Shown here: positions 6,545 to 12,641 of the stretch, piece after piece
Position numbering within the stretch: the first letter of the stretch is position 1
How the letters are laid out: each line of letters starts with the position of its first letter
Source of the DNA: Candidatus Competibacteraceae bacterium
GTDB taxonomy: Bacteria > Pseudomonadota > Gammaproteobacteria > Competibacterales > Competibacteraceae
Direction of reading: 5' to 3'
Assembly (NCBI GenBank): GCA_007120095.1
Contig: SKOM01000019.1
Span: 1 to 12,641, forward strand
DNA: 12,641 bases
The notes under the pieces: generated by a model
Told to the model about the DNA's origin: nothing
Databases searched by the model: none
The model's input: the letters and a program-made list of their open reading frames with translations, nothing else
Translations under genes and position numbers: made by a program

Positions 6545-6573
6545 AGTGTAAGCGTTATAGCTGCCTACGTAAA
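6545..6573 (-). promoter_or_regulatory. Likely sigma70 promoter of tRNA-Ser
   Basis: TTTACG (6573-6568, four of six) and TACACT (6550-6545, four of six) are 17 bp apart. The -10 lies 32 bp upstream of the tRNA 5' end, in the csrA-tRNA gap. Confidence 0.5.
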
Positions 6574-6578
6574 GGGGC

Positions 6579-6791
6579 TTAATCAGAATGACCGGCTGAT
6601 GGCGGTTCGCCCGCCCCCGCTGCAGCCTGTTCTTGCTTGATGCGCTGGTAAATTTCCTCGCGATGTACAGGGATGTGCTTGGGCGCATCAACACCGATGC
6701 GAACCTGATTACCTTTGACACCGAGTACTGTAACTGTAACGTCATCGCCAATCATTAGCGTTTCGCCAACACGACGGGTTAGGATCAACAT
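6579..6791 (-). CDS. csrA: Carbon storage regulator CsrA (RNA-binding)
   Basis: Homodimeric post-transcriptional regulator that binds GGA-containing sites in mRNA leaders, usually blocking ribosome access, and controls carbon flux, motility and biofilm. At 70 residues it has the conserved core: MLILTRRVGETLMIGDD (1-17), GVKGNQVRIGVDAP (24-37) and VHREEIYQRI (42-51), including L4, R6 and R44 of the RNA-binding surface. The C-terminal 15 residues are variable, as usual. Start ATG 6791 has an excellent Shine-Dalgarno (AGGAG, 6 nt upstream). It follows lysC by 62 bp and precedes tRNA-Ser, a conserved gammaproteobacterial position. The leader contains ACCGGATGT, close to the CsrA consensus, suggesting autoregulation. 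Confidence 0.97.
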   Translation of the reverse strand: MLILTRRVGETLMIGDDVTVTVLGVKGNQVRIGVDAPKHIPVHREEIYQRIKQEQAAAGAGEPPSAGHSD

Positions 6792-6818
6792 GCTATTCTC
6801 CTTGGTAGGTGCGTCCCG

Positions 6819-6828
6819 ACATCCGGTT
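6819..6828 (-). promoter_or_regulatory. Possible CsrA site in the csrA leader
   Basis: AACCGGATGT includes GGATGT, the 3' core of the in-vitro-selected CsrA consensus RUACARGGAUGU. A second GGA lies in the csrA Shine-Dalgarno (6798-6802). Two GGA sites, one over the ribosome binding site, is the usual arrangement of CsrA-repressed leaders. Binding is inferred. Confidence 0.35.
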
Positions 6829-6853
6829 TACTGGTTATTAATTTGTAGACTCA

Positions 6854-7339
6854 TCATGCCGCTTCCTGTTCAAGACCGAAAGCTTCATGCAGTGCTCGGA
6901 CGCCGAGTTCGAGATATTTCTGATCGACGACAACCGATATTTTAATTTCCGAAGTGGAAATCATGCGGATATTAATGCCTTCCTGGGCGAGGGTAGCAAA
7001 CATCCGGCTGGCAATGCCGGCATGAGTACGCATACCCACGCCGACCAATGAAATCTTGACGATTTTGTTATCGCTTTTGACCTCACGAGCGCCAAGACGC
7101 GCGCCGATGTCCTGCACAATCTCTAAGGCCGCCTTGTAATCGTTACGCTGTACGGTAAAAGTAAAATCGGTCGTACCGTCATGGCCACTGTTTTGCACAA
7201 TCATATCGACATCGATATTGGCCTCGGCTATTGGTCCTAAAATTGCGGAGGCCACGCCGGGACGATCTTCAACCCCCAGTATGGTGAGTTGGGTTTCATC
7301 ACGATTAAAAGCAATTCCAGTGACCAAGGCATGTTCCAT
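6854..7339 (-). CDS. lysC: Aspartate kinase, beta subunit from an internal in-frame start
   Basis: Met247 of the full-length protein (MEHALVTGIAFNRDE) is encoded by ATG 7339, preceded by AGGAG with an ideal 6-nt spacer. Translation from there gives 161 residues made of the two ACT regulatory domains only. In Bacillus subtilis aspartokinase II and Corynebacterium glutamicum LysC, an internal in-frame start at the equivalent point (in the latter also beginning MED/MEH-like, then VLTG/LVTG) yields the beta subunit of an alpha2-beta2 enzyme. That this happens here is inferred from the ribosome binding site and the domain boundary. Confidence 0.6.
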   Translation of the reverse strand: MEHALVTGIAFNRDETQLTILGVEDRPGVASAILGPIAEANIDVDMIVQNSGHDGTTDFTFTVQRNDYKAALEIVQDIGARLGAREVKSDNKIVKISLVGVGMRTHAGIASRMFATLAQEGINIRMISTSEIKISVVVDQKYLELGVRALHEAFGLEQEAA

Positions 7340-8077
7340 AGTATTCTCCTCATACGTGATCAGTGTACCCTCCCCCTCGGTAAAAGAAGACAGCACGCGC
7401 AGCGGAATGTTGTATTTGCCGGCAAATTCGACCGCACGGATTTGCAGCACTTTAGAGCCGAGGCTGGCCATTTCCAGCATTTCTTCAAACGTAATCCGTG
7501 CCAGACGGCGCGCATCTGACACCACCCGCGGATCGGTAGTATAAACGCCATCCACATCGGTGAAAATCTGACACTCATCAGCTTGTAACACCGTCGCTAA
7601 GGCTACGGCAGTGGTATCTGAACCACCGCGACCCAGAGTCGTAATATGGCCTTGGTCGTCCACCCCTTGAAAGCCCGCGACCACCACCACATGGCCAGTG
7701 GCCAAATCCGCACGTACCCGATCCGGGTCAATGGCTTCTATGCGAGCCTTGCCATAAGCACTGTCTGTGCGAATCGGCACTTGAGGCCCGGTGTAAGAAC
7801 GGGCTGCCTGGCCACGCTGTTGCAACGCCATCGTTAATAAGGCAATAGTGACTTGCTCGCCGGTAGCGAGCAGCATATCTTGCTCGCGTAAATCAGGCGA
7901 TTCAGTGATCTGCTGAGCCAAACCCAGCAGCCGATCCGTTTCACCACTCATTGCCGAAACCACCACCACCACTTGATGGCCTCGGCGGCAATAGTCGATC
8001 ACTCGATCCGCGACAGCGCCAATGCGCTCAGGTGTGCCGACCGAGGTACCTCCGTACTTTTGGACAATCAGTGTCAT
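6854..8077 (-). CDS. lysC: Aspartate kinase, alpha subunit
   Basis: Phosphorylates L-aspartate to 4-phospho-aspartate with ATP, the first step toward lysine, threonine, methionine and diaminopimelate. At 407 residues it is a stand-alone aspartokinase, not fused to homoserine dehydrogenase. The N-terminal kinase domain shows KYGGTSV (7-13) and GRGGSDTTA (149-157). Two C-terminal ACT domains begin near LTILGVEDRPGVA (270-282) and VKISLVGVGMRTHAG (344-358) and are the expected sites of feedback inhibition by lysine and/or threonine. Start ATG 8077 is preceded by GGGTAAGGA. The gene lies between alaS and csrA, an insertion relative to E. coli. A 10-bp hairpin sits in its leader. A strong internal ribosome binding site at 7346-7350 suggests that a beta subunit is also made. 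Confidence 0.96.
   Translation of the reverse strand: MTLIVQKYGGTSVGTPERIGAVADRVIDYCRRGHQVVVVVSAMSGETDRLLGLAQQITESPDLREQDMLLATGEQVTIALLTMALQQRGQAARSYTGPQVPIRTDSAYGKARIEAIDPDRVRADLATGHVVVVAGFQGVDDQGHITTLGRGGSDTTAVALATVLQADECQIFTDVDGVYTTDPRVVSDARRLARITFEEMLEMASLGSKVLQIRAVEFAGKYNIPLRVLSSFTEGEGTLITYEENTMEHALVTGIAFNRDETQLTILGVEDRPGVASAILGPIAEANIDVDMIVQNSGHDGTTDFTFTVQRNDYKAALEIVQDIGARLGAREVKSDNKIVKISLVGVGMRTHAGIASRMFATLAQEGINIRMISTSEIKISVVVDQKYLELGVRALHEAFGLEQEAA
7346..7350 (-). promoter_or_regulatory. Internal ribosome binding site in lysC
   Basis: The transcribed strand reads ATGAGGAGAATACTATGG: AGGAG, six bases, then the Met247 codon. It is as good as the csrA site, AGGAGAATAGC-ATG, and better than the Shine-Dalgarno of lysC itself. 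Confidence 0.65.
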
Positions 8078-8093
8078 TCCTTACCCTTTTCCC

Positions 8094-8117
8094 AGCAACC
8101 CATGAGGATGGGTTGCT
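8094..8117 (-). other. Perfect 10-bp hairpin in the alaS-lysC gap
   Basis: On the transcribed strand AGCAACCCAT (8117-8108) pairs with ATGGGTTGCT (8103-8094) around the loop CCTC. No U-tract follows; the next bases are G- and A-rich and run into the lysC Shine-Dalgarno. It could be a factor-assisted terminator for alaS, a processing site or an element affecting lysC translation; none is favoured. The gap is too short for a lysine riboswitch. Confidence 0.6.
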
Positions 8118-8155
8118 TATTAAACGCTAATCAATCCAGAAATAAAACTTACAAT

Positions 8156-10795
8156 TTACGCGGTCATCGCGGCTAACTGCGCTGCTACCCACTGAGGCAC
8201 CGAACGCAATGCGGCGTCAAGATGCTCAGCCTGGTTACCGCCGGCCTGAGCCAGATCGGCTCGCCCGCCACCCCGTCCACCTACCTGCACCGCCACCGCG
8301 TTAACCAGATCACCCGCGCTGAGGCGTTCGGTCTGATCACGAGTCACACCGGCGACCAGACGCACTTTATCGTTGTCAACGCTGGCTAAAACGATTGCTG
8401 CGGATTTAAGCTGATCTTTGAGTTGATCCATGGTCTGACGCAATGCTTTAGCATTGGCACCATCGATTCGAGTGGCCAGCACTTGAATGGTACCCACCGT
8501 TACCGCCTGGGCGGTGAGATCCTGACTTTGACCACTGGTCAGACGCTGTTGCAGTTGCGCCAATTCCTTTTCAAGACGGCGCTGGCGTTCCAGTATCTGG
8601 CGGATTTTCTCTTCACTCTGCTCGGGGTTAGCTTTCAGCAACTGAGCCACTCGACCCAGACGCCCTTCCAGCTCATCAACCCGCGCCATCGCGGCCTCAC
8701 CGACCACGGCCTCGATGCGCCGTACGCCGGCTGCCACCCCAGTCTCACTGGTGATTTTGAATAAACCAATGTCACCGGTGCGGCGCACATGGGTTCCACC
8801 ACACAACTCGATGGAAAATTCACCAAATTTCAGCACCCGCACCACATCGCCGTATTTTTCCCCAAACAGCGCCATCGCCCCGTGATCAAGCGCCTCGTGA
8901 TAACCCATTTGGCGGATATCGGCCTCGGCATTACGGCGGATTTCGGCATTGACTAAATGCTCGATACGCACTAGCTCATCATCACTCAGCGGGGCATGGT
9001 GGGAAAAATCAAAGCGCAGCCGCTCCGGTGCCACTAACGAGCCTTTTTGCTGCACATGTTTGCCTAAAATTTGCCGCAAGGCGGCATGCAATAAATGGGT
9101 GGCCGAATGATGCTGCACCGTGGCTTGTCGGCGGGCGGCGGCGACTTCGGCATTCAGGGTATCTCCCACCGCGATCTCGCCTTCCAGTAGCTTGCCCAGA
9201 TGCAGATGCGTGGGCGGATGTTTGCGGGTGTCGTGGACGGCAAACTGGGCGTTTACACTGAACAAGCGACCCTGGTCGCCTACCTGTCCGCCGGATTCCG
9301 CATAAAACGGGCTGCGATCCAGAATCACGACCCCAGACTCACCAGCGGCAAGCTGTTCAACTCGTTGCTGATCACGCAGCAGGGCCAAGACCCGCCCCTG
9401 ATCCGTTAATTGGCTGTAGCCGCTGAATTCAATGGCCGGAACGTCATCCAATGCCACGCTCACATTCGCCGACTGAGTGCTGCTGAATTGGCTCGCCGCT
9501 CTGGCACGTTGACGCTGTTGCTCCATCGCCTGTTCAAAACCCGCCAGATCCACCGTCAAACCCTGCTCACGGGCGATATCGGCGGTTAAATCTACCGGAA
9601 ACCCGTAAGTATCGTATAAGCGGAACACCGTCTCACCGGCGATTTCCTGACCACTGAGCTGGGCGATATCGCGCTCCAGCAGTTGCATACCATGTTCTAA
9701 GGTTTCAGCGAAACGGTCTTCTTCGCGGGCAATCAATTGGGTTACGCGGTCAGCAGACTCACGCAGTTCGGGATAAGCCGCTCCCATATCACTGACCAGT
9801 GGTGCGACCAGTTTATGGAAAAACGGCTCATGAGTACCCAGCTTATAACCGTGACGGATCGCGCGGCGCATAATCCGCCGCAGCACATAACCCCGTCCTT
9901 CATTACCGGGAATCACCCCGTCGGTAATCAAAAAGGCCGTTGAGCGAATGTGATCCGCCAGCACTTTAAGCGAACTGCTGTCGGAATCACGGCATTGAGT
10001 CAGGTCAGCCGCTGCCCGCATCAGGTTTTGGAACACATCGATATCATAGTTAGAATGCACCCCTTGCAGCACCGCTGCCAGCCGCTCCAGCCCCATACCG
10101 GTATCCACCGAGGGTTTGGGCAGCGGGGTCAGTTGACCATCAGCGGCACGGTCATACTGCATGAACACCAGATTCCAGATTTCGATGTAGCGGTCACCGT
10201 CTTCATCAGGGCTACCGGGCGGCCCGCCGGGGATGTGAGCGCCGTGATCATAAAAAATCTCGCTGCATGGCCCGCAGGGTCCAGTATCGCCCATTTGCCA
10301 GAAATTATCCGAACCGCCATCGGGATTATCCCCAATGCGACTGATCCGTTCCAGCGGGACGCCGATGTCCTCGGCCCAAATTCGGTAGGCTTCATCGTCG
10401 GTGCTGTACACCGACACCCATAAGCGCTCGGCAGGCAGCTCCAGCGTATCGGTCAGAAATTCCCAAGCGTAGCGAATGGCATCGGCTTTGAAATAATCAC
10501 CGAAGCTGAAATTACCCAGCATTTCAAAAAATGTATGGTGGCGAGCGGTATAACCGACATTTTCTAAGTCATTATGCTTGCCGCCTGCCCGGACGCAGCG
10601 TTGCGAGGTCGTCGCCCGCTGATAACTGCGCGGATCACGTCCCAAAAACACGTCTTTGAATTGCACCATGCCGGAATTGGTAAACAGCAGGGTGGGGTCG
10701 TTAGCCGGTACCAGCGAGCTGGAAGGAACAATTTCATGCCCGCGTCGGTGAAAAAAATCGAGAAAAGCTTGGCGTAGTTCAGCGCTGGTCATCAT
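8156..10795 (-). CDS. alaS: Alanine-tRNA ligase
   Basis: Class II synthetase charging tRNA-Ala in the cytoplasm, with proofreading of mischarged Ser and Gly. At 879 residues it is full length (E. coli 876). Domains in order: aminoacylation core at 1-450 (ARHHTFFEMLGNFSFGDYF at 84-102, DTGMGLERL at 231-239), the editing domain with zinc ligands H563 and H567 (HSATH) and C665 and H669 (CGGTH), and a C-Ala/DHHA1 domain ending with QVGGRGGGRADLAQAGG (837-853). Residues about 704-755 (an E/L/Q/R-rich stretch) look like a coiled coil. The first ATG (10795) overlaps the recX TGA in an ATGA arrangement, so translation is probably coupled; the next codon is also ATG. All editing residues are intact. 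Confidence 0.98.
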   Translation of the reverse strand: MMTSAELRQAFLDFFHRRGHEIVPSSSLVPANDPTLLFTNSGMVQFKDVFLGRDPRSYQRATTSQRCVRAGGKHNDLENVGYTARHHTFFEMLGNFSFGDYFKADAIRYAWEFLTDTLELPAERLWVSVYSTDDEAYRIWAEDIGVPLERISRIGDNPDGGSDNFWQMGDTGPCGPCSEIFYDHGAHIPGGPPGSPDEDGDRYIEIWNLVFMQYDRAADGQLTPLPKPSVDTGMGLERLAAVLQGVHSNYDIDVFQNLMRAAADLTQCRDSDSSSLKVLADHIRSTAFLITDGVIPGNEGRGYVLRRIMRRAIRHGYKLGTHEPFFHKLVAPLVSDMGAAYPELRESADRVTQLIAREEDRFAETLEHGMQLLERDIAQLSGQEIAGETVFRLYDTYGFPVDLTADIAREQGLTVDLAGFEQAMEQQRQRARAASQFSSTQSANVSVALDDVPAIEFSGYSQLTDQGRVLALLRDQQRVEQLAAGESGVVILDRSPFYAESGGQVGDQGRLFSVNAQFAVHDTRKHPPTHLHLGKLLEGEIAVGDTLNAEVAAARRQATVQHHSATHLLHAALRQILGKHVQQKGSLVAPERLRFDFSHHAPLSDDELVRIEHLVNAEIRRNAEADIRQMGYHEALDHGAMALFGEKYGDVVRVLKFGEFSIELCGGTHVRRTGDIGLFKITSETGVAAGVRRIEAVVGEAAMARVDELEGRLGRVAQLLKANPEQSEEKIRQILERQRRLEKELAQLQQRLTSGQSQDLTAQAVTVGTIQVLATRIDGANAKALRQTMDQLKDQLKSAAIVLASVDNDKVRLVAGVTRDQTERLSAGDLVNAVAVQVGGRGGGRADLAQAGGNQAEHLDAALRSVPQWVAAQLAAMTA

Positions 10796-11268
10796 GAGTC
10801 GGTTTCCGTCGGCTTAAATAATGGCATGATCTGATCCATGGTATAGCCCCGCTGGCGCAGAAAGCGAACTTGCCGAGCCTGTTCAGCGGGCGTGGTGGGC
10901 AGTGACTCACCAAAACGCCGTCGCCGCAAGCGTTGTAGCCGAGCTGACCAAAGATCAGCGAAATCAGCCAGCACCGTTGTGACCACGGTATCGGCGACAC
11001 CGCGTTCTTGTAAATCTCGGCGCAATCGCAGCGGTCCATAGCCCTTGTCAAAACGGCTGCTGGCATAGACCTCAGCGAAGCGGGCATCATCTTGCCAGCC
11101 TTCGGCTTGTAAGGTCTGCAGCACTTGAGCGATCGCTTCAGCGGCCCCGCCACGCTGAGCCAGCTTATGCTGTAGCTCCAGCGCAGAGTGCTCACGCCGC
11201 GCTAGCAGGTTCAGGGCAGCGGCATGCAGTTCAGCTTGGGAGTCAAGCGTCTTGCTCGGTCGTCTCAT
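10792..11268 (-). CDS. recX: RecX, regulatory protein of RecA
   Basis: Binds within the groove of RecA filaments and limits their growth and RecA activities. From ATG 11268 it is 158 residues, near the family norm (E. coli 166). RecX hallmarks are three-helix repeats and several recognisable stretches: LLARREHSALELQHKLAQRG, GWQDDARFAEVYASSR, KGYGPLRLRRDLQERG and VRFLRQRGY. A TTG two codons earlier (11274) is an alternative start; ATG is preferred, though neither has a clear Shine-Dalgarno. The start lies inside the end of recA (26-nt overlap), so expression is probably coupled to recA translation, unlike E. coli, where a spacer with a partial terminator separates them. Its stop overlaps the alaS start. 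Confidence 0.93.
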   Translation of the reverse strand: MRRPSKTLDSQAELHAAALNLLARREHSALELQHKLAQRGGAAEAIAQVLQTLQAEGWQDDARFAEVYASSRFDKGYGPLRLRRDLQERGVADTVVTTVLADFADLWSARLQRLRRRRFGESLPTTPAEQARQVRFLRQRGYTMDQIMPLFKPTETDS

Positions 11269-12289
11269 CGGCAACAGTAGCTTCAGGGATACGCTCAGGT
11301 TGCGTTAAATAATGGGATCTGATTTTGGCTTCCAATGACTCCGCCAGTTCCGCATGCTCTTTAAGGTATTGGCGGACATTTTCCTTGCCCTGCCCGACCC
11401 GGGTTCCGTCGACACTGTACCAGGCCCCGGATTTATCAACCAGACCAGCGGCCACACCGAGATCGATGATTTCGCCCACACGCGAGATCCCCTCACCGTA
11501 CAGAATATCAAACTCAGCCTGCTTGAATGGCGGTGCGACTTTGTTCTTGACTACCTTCACCCGAGTTTGGTTACCCACGATATCCTCACCTTTTTTAATC
11601 GCCCCAATCCGGCGGATATCTAAACGCACCGAGGCATAAAATTTCAAGGCATTGCCCCCGGTCGTGGTCTCGGGGCTACCAAACATCACGCCAATTTTCA
11701 TCCGAATCTGGTTGATAAAAATCACCAGCGTATTGGAGCGTTTAATATTGGCCGTGAGTTTACGCAGCGCCTGCGACATCAGACGGGCTTGCAGGCCGAC
11801 ATGAGAATCCCCCATATCGCCTTCGATTTCCGCTTTAGGAGTCAAAGCGGCCACCGAATCGACCACCACCACATCGACCGCCCCGGAACGCACTAACATA
11901 TCAGAGATTTCCAAAGCCTGTTCACCGGTATCGGGCTGAGACACCAGCAAATCATCAATATTCACCCCCAGTTTGCGCGCATAGCCCGGATCCAGCGCAT
12001 GTTCAGCGTCAACAAATGCCGCTGCGCCGCCAAGTTTCTGGGCTTCTGCCACCACTTGTAAAGCCAGTGTGGTTTTACCGGAAGATTCCGGGCCATAAAT
12101 TTCCACCACGCGCCCGCGCGGCAAGCCGCCAATCCCCAAAGCAATATCCAAGCCCAGGGAGCCGGTAGACACGGCGGCAATATCGTGAGTTGCCGGGCTG
12201 TCACCCAAACGCATTACCGAACCCTTGCCAAACTGCCGGTCGATCTGAGTAAGGGTGGTCGCCAGTGCTTTCTTTCTATTTTCATCCAT
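11243..12289 (-). CDS. recA: Recombinase RecA
   Basis: ATP-dependent strand-exchange recombinase that also triggers LexA self-cleavage. From ATG 12289 it is 348 residues. Walker A is GPESSGKTT (66-74), Walker B VVVVDSVAAL (near 140-149); loop L2 with FGSPETTTGGNALKF is intact, and the C-terminal tail is acidic (ADETTEQDA). I chose 12289 because the protein then begins MDENRKKALATTL, as in relatives, and GAGG lies 9 nt upstream; an ATG five codons earlier (12304) is less likely. Only 49 bp separate it from pncC, and I found no CTG-N10-CAG LexA box there or in the visible part of pncC. It may be cotranscribed with pncC. Confidence 0.98.
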   Translation of the reverse strand: MDENRKKALATTLTQIDRQFGKGSVMRLGDSPATHDIAAVSTGSLGLDIALGIGGLPRGRVVEIYGPESSGKTTLALQVVAEAQKLGGAAAFVDAEHALDPGYARKLGVNIDDLLVSQPDTGEQALEISDMLVRSGAVDVVVVDSVAALTPKAEIEGDMGDSHVGLQARLMSQALRKLTANIKRSNTLVIFINQIRMKIGVMFGSPETTTGGNALKFYASVRLDIRRIGAIKKGEDIVGNQTRVKVVKNKVAPPFKQAEFDILYGEGISRVGEIIDLGVAAGLVDKSGAWYSVDGTRVGQGKENVRQYLKEHAELAESLEAKIRSHYLTQPERIPEATVADETTEQDA

Positions 12290-12338
12290 TGAGCTGAGCC
12301 TCATTGATAGTGTGTGAGTGATGGATTAGCGTTGCGGA

Positions 12339-12641
12339 CTAAGATAAACGCTGGAGCAGGCCACTGAGTGCATGACTGACGGCTTGGCGGCGTACTGCGT
12401 CGCGCTCACCGCTGAACTGAAAGCGTTGGGTACTGATGGCCGCACCGAGCGCCCAAGCCAACCACACGGTACCCACCGGTTTAGCCGCACTGCCCCCGCC
12501 CGGCCCGGCAATACCACTGACAGCGATAGCACAGTCAACCGTACCATGGCGCATAATCCCTTGCACCATTGCCGCCACAGTGGCTTGACTGACCGCACCC
12601 TGCTCGGCTAACACTGCGGTCGGAACCTCCAACAGCGTGTG
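12339..12641 (-). CDS. pncC: Nicotinamide-nucleotide amidohydrolase PncC (CinA C-terminal domain), 5' end cut
   Basis: Deamidates NMN to nicotinate mononucleotide in pyridine-nucleotide recycling. The frame is open to the right edge (beginning HTLLEVP), so about 101 C-terminal codons are visible and the N-terminus lies outside. Diagnostic stretches are EQGAVSQATVAAMVQG, then AIAVSGIAGPGGGSAAKPVGTV, a glycine-rich, substrate-site loop typical of the CinA C-terminal fold. Whether the intact gene is a stand-alone PncC of about 160 residues or a full CinA with an N-terminal MoCF-like domain cannot be seen. It precedes recA by 49 bp, the common gammaproteobacterial arrangement. Confidence 0.92.
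   Translation of the reverse strand, partial: HTLLEVPTAVLAEQGAVSQATVAAMVQGIMRHGTVDCAIAVSGIAGPGGGSAAKPVGTVWLAWALGAAISTQRFQFSGERDAVRRQAVSHALSGLLQRLS

Noticed and set aside
6264..6551. Plus-strand 95-aa frame beginning MARPEGFEPPT
   Set aside because: It is the antisense translation of tRNA-Arg and tRNA-Ser, a well-known source of false proteins (RPEGFEPPT and RERDSNPR motifs).
8078..8155. Lysine riboswitch upstream of lysC
   Set aside because: The gap is only 78 bp and contains one simple hairpin, far too short for the multi-helix lysine aptamer.
9950..10423. Plus-strand 157-aa frame
   Set aside because: It lies antisense to alaS, whose domains are complete and continuous there; no ribosome binding site or recognisable domain.
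1..12641. CRISPR array, insertion sequence, prophage or defence system
   Set aside because: No direct-repeat array, transposase, integrase or toxin-antitoxin pair was seen; all genes are colinear and conserved chromosomal types.

Overview
This window comes from the chromosome of a purple phototrophic gammaproteobacterium, most likely a purple sulfur bacterium of the order Chromatiales. Three things point there. First, the gene order cinA/pncC-recA-recX-alaS-(lysC)-csrA-tRNA-Ser(GCU)-tRNA-Arg(ACG) is the classic gammaproteobacterial recA block. Second, bchO (bacteriochlorophyll synthesis) lies beside the carotenoid genes crtI and crtB. Third, two tandem sites resembling the CrtJ/PpsR operator of purple bacteria lie in front of crtI. 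Genus-level placement is not possible from this sequence alone. Base composition looks close to balanced by eye.

Every gene is on the minus strand, so transcription runs right to left. From the right edge: a 3' fragment of pncC (CinA C-terminal domain), recA, recX (overlapping the recA end), alaS (overlapping the recX stop by 4 nt), lysC (with a strong internal start for a beta subunit), csrA, tRNA-Ser(GCU), tRNA-Arg(ACG), rpmE2 (type B ribosomal protein L31, with a clear intrinsic terminator) and gltA (citrate synthase). Then comes the phototrophy segment: bchO, crtI, crtB, a 48-codon gene for a small single-pass membrane protein, and mtgA (peptidoglycan glycosyltransferase), which runs off the left edge about 20 codons short of its usual end.

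The right two thirds is housekeeping: recombination and its RecX modulator, alanyl-tRNA synthesis, the first step of the aspartate amino-acid family, the RNA-binding regulator CsrA, two tRNAs, a ribosomal protein and entry into the TCA cycle. The left third makes pigment: CrtB condenses GGPP to phytoene, CrtI desaturates it, and BchO assists magnesium insertion for bacteriochlorophyll. The putative operators in the bchO-crtI gap would let crtI-crtB respond to oxygen or light.

I saw no mobile element, CRISPR array, phage gene or defence system, and no gap between genes exceeds 300 bp (the largest, 5770-5946, is 177 bp). The most interesting signals are regulatory: the tandem CrtJ/PpsR-like sites, the internal translation start in lysC, a 10-bp inverted repeat bracketing the gltA upstream region, a hairpin covering the bchO ribosome binding site, and a GGAUGU-containing 10-mer shared by the csrA and rpmE2 leaders. 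I see no wholly new multi-gene system here.
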